Of a DNA stretch of 20,335 nt, positions 18,620 through 20,335 are shown piece after piece (within the stretch, counting starts at the first letter, position 1; every line of letters starts with the position of its first letter). The translations under genes and the position numbers were made by a program. Source of the stretch: Acanthaster planci (Eukaryota; Echinodermata; Asteroidea; Valvatida; Acanthasteridae). The notes beneath the pieces were generated by a model. That model worked only from the letters and a program-made list of their open reading frames with translations. It made no database searches and was not told where the DNA came from. The stretch is from NCBI RefSeq assembly GCF_001949145.1, contig NW_019091361.1, positions 3,006,345-3,026,679 of the forward strand, written 5' to 3'.

Positions 18620-18753
18620 ATGAAGACGTTTCTGCTGATCTCTGTGCTTTTGGGGCTTGCTCTTGGCGGTGATGTTATAGAACTCACTGATGATTCGTTC
18701 AAATCGGAGGCCGCCCGACATGACCTGATGCTTGTTCAGTTTTTCACTGCTTG
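18620..18753 (+). CDS. PDIA3: Protein disulfide isomerase A3-like (ERp57), first coding exon (partial gene)
   Basis: ER-lumen thiol-disulfide oxidoreductase of glycoprotein folding; family members catalyse disulfide formation and exchange. The exon encodes a 16-17 residue signal peptide (MKTFLLISVLLGLALGG) and then DVIELTDDSF and DLMLVQFFTAW, matching the start of thioredoxin domain a. The stretch LMLV.FF..W is closest to PDIA3 in my recollection of the family. It stops two bases into the Trp codon (phase 2) at donor ggtaagc, where PDI genes continue with CGHC. No sequence able to encode CGHC after an acceptor was found before the window ends, so exon 2 lies outside. The residues before the Trp are TA rather than the common AP. 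The ATG context has A at -3. Other PDI paralogues remain possible. Confidence 0.75.
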
Positions 18754-20335
18754 GTAAGCTACAGACAAACATTTTCATTCGGTATCAGCACTAGCTTCAT
18801 GGTCATACTGTGATATAGAATTCTATGTTAAATGATTTGGTACTCCTTTGCGTGTATCGGTCTGCACAAGGGTCCACCCCGAATGTATAACCGGAGTTGT
18901 ACGAGTGATTTTCTTCAACTTGGTTCCACTCATTATCAGTCCTAGGCTTCTGCATTGCTTTCATTCATTTCGTTCGGTAGCAGTTATTCTTTCAGCCAGT
19001 ACAAGGATATTGTTGTCCTATATCGTCTCAGGTGGTAAAGGCCTATTGTCGTATTGAATCTTCTTTCTCACCATGTGCCTTTAAATCACTCCCCAGTTTC
19101 AACCAAACTAAGCCATAACTATGGACAACCGGCCTGAGCTTCAATGATATGGTGCACTCCGACAAAGATCAGCTATCAGTAGAGGTCATTTCATTGAAAG
19201 TTACGAAATGCTTCTCCCACAATATTCAACCGATGAAGGCCAAACTTGCAATTGGTCAGTCAAATCCCTATGAGTGGGCCGAGCCTTCCTCATATGCGTA
19301 GGGTATACACAGAATTGTGGCTCAAGCTAGGTTACCTTGTGTGAATCGAGACATTTTGTAATATGTACCTAGAGGTTACTGGCGGTCATTTCAGGAAAAT
19401 AAGCGGCTTCTTCTGTCACAGTCTTCATCCGATTTTAGCCGTATTTGGTCAAATTCTTCCTTGTTGAGGTCCGTTGTAGGGCAGATTTAGAGCAAAAGTT
19501 TCTCAGTGGTTGCAATTTAGTGGTTCTATTGGTAGCGGGCCTCTTGCAAGGCCAAGGGCAAAGGTCAGCTAGTGGGCAACATGTAGTCTTTTCCTGCAAA
19601 ATGGACAAACTTTCCGGCAAAGACCCCTTGATGAGTGGGTGATCGCTGATTCATTCTTGGGATAAAACAACGTATGTTCATAGCGTTCATTACCAAACGC
19701 GTGCGCAAGATTTGCACTTAACAGCAGAGCAACAGACTACGTCTGATTTCGCGCGCTCTGATTGCAAAATGAGACGTCGTCTTCGTTAATTAATTAATGG
19801 GTTTCCAGAAAACCGAGCATAAATGATGAAATCCAAATTACATTAGGCCTAGTCATTTTATTTTTCAGTAGCACTGATTTTGTGCCCTGCCTCAAAAAAG
19901 GTTATGAAAATGTGGTTATAAATAACCCAAAAATTATTTTATTTTTTCACCGGAAAAAATTGAGTGTTACCAAATTTGATCAATATCTACTCTAGTTTTC
20001 CTGGTTATAAAACTAGATTCATATAAACTAGATGACTGTCTTAATCAATTGCACGGGAAAATTGGGAAATCCGCCGAACAAATATTTTTGTAAAATAATT
20101 TGAATTTGACCAACTTTTCACGCCAAATCGTGTGAATCCAGACATTTTGAAATGGAAAACTCCGTGACATATCTAATCGTAAATTATTATATATATTCCT
20201 CAATTCTTAGAGCCAGGGGTTATTGCTTTGTCAAACTTTTCACAAAAAAGAGGGTACCCTTGCACCATTTTCTTGTAAGGGCAGACTCTTGAGTAACTTT
20301 CACACAGCGGCGAGCCACAGGCCTCCCCCCAACAT
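18754..20335 (+). other. First intron of the PDI-like gene (runs off the window)
   Basis: Starts with donor gtaagc. No recognisable coding block lies here on either strand; the open frames near 19435-19642 match nothing I know. The only recognisable item is a repeat end at 20305-20335. At least 1.58 kb of the intron is in the window. Confidence 0.6.
20305..20335 (+). repeat. CAGTGGCGTAGCCA-type repeat end, copy 3 (truncated by window)
   Basis: CAGCGGCGAGCCACAGGCC followed by a C run at the right edge; it diverges from copy 1 at a few positions and may continue outside. Confidence 0.35.

Noticed and set aside
18755-20335. Second PDI exon (CGHC active site) within the window
   Set aside because: I looked for an acceptor followed by codons for CGHC and found none.

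Overview
This is a stretch of animal nuclear DNA. It holds one complete, intron-containing cytochrome P450 gene and the first coding exon of a second gene, set in non-coding DNA rich in old repeats. The spliced exons with GT/AG boundaries, 0.8-1.4 kb introns, a tRNA-derived SINE, MITE-like inverted repeats and degenerate dispersed repeats all indicate a metazoan. The recurring short words (taggcct, tacatgta, cagtggcgtagcca) and the repeat style remind me of marine invertebrate deuterostomes (echinoderm, hemichordate, amphioxus). That placement is an impression and was not tested.

Layout. Positions 1-9368 contain no gene I can defend. They hold several dispersed repeats, including a roughly 970 bp element built from GACTTG-type units (about 3048-4018), one copy of a roughly 440 bp repeat (about 4415-4857), palindromic repeat units near 5200 and 6930, and a 50-nt hairpin at 8024-8073. 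A CYP2-clan P450 occupies 9369-15540 on the plus strand. It has five exons (9369-9571, 10903-11048, 12421-13225, 14032-14189, 15359-15540) that join in frame to 497 codons plus a stop, and every P450 signature is intact. Its introns carry a tRNA-related SINE and a MITE-like element (intron 1), an inverted copy of the GACTTG element (intron 2), a hairpin (intron 3) and further repeat fragments (intron 4). The interval 15541-18619 is intergenic and contains the second copy of the 440 bp repeat, in direct orientation about 13.3 kb from the first. At 18620-18753 lies the first coding exon of a protein disulfide isomerase, most like PDIA3/ERp57: a signal peptide plus the start of thioredoxin domain a. 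It ends just before the expected CGHC active site. The rest of the window is its first intron, and the gene continues past the right edge.

Both genes encode endoplasmic reticulum proteins: a membrane-anchored monooxygenase and a lumenal oxidoreductase. Nothing in the sequence shows that they are functionally linked; neighbouring position alone is weak evidence in an animal genome. I found no sign of a new multi-gene system. The most informative unusual features are the compact five-exon CYP2 structure and the web of related repeat copies around and inside the P450 gene.
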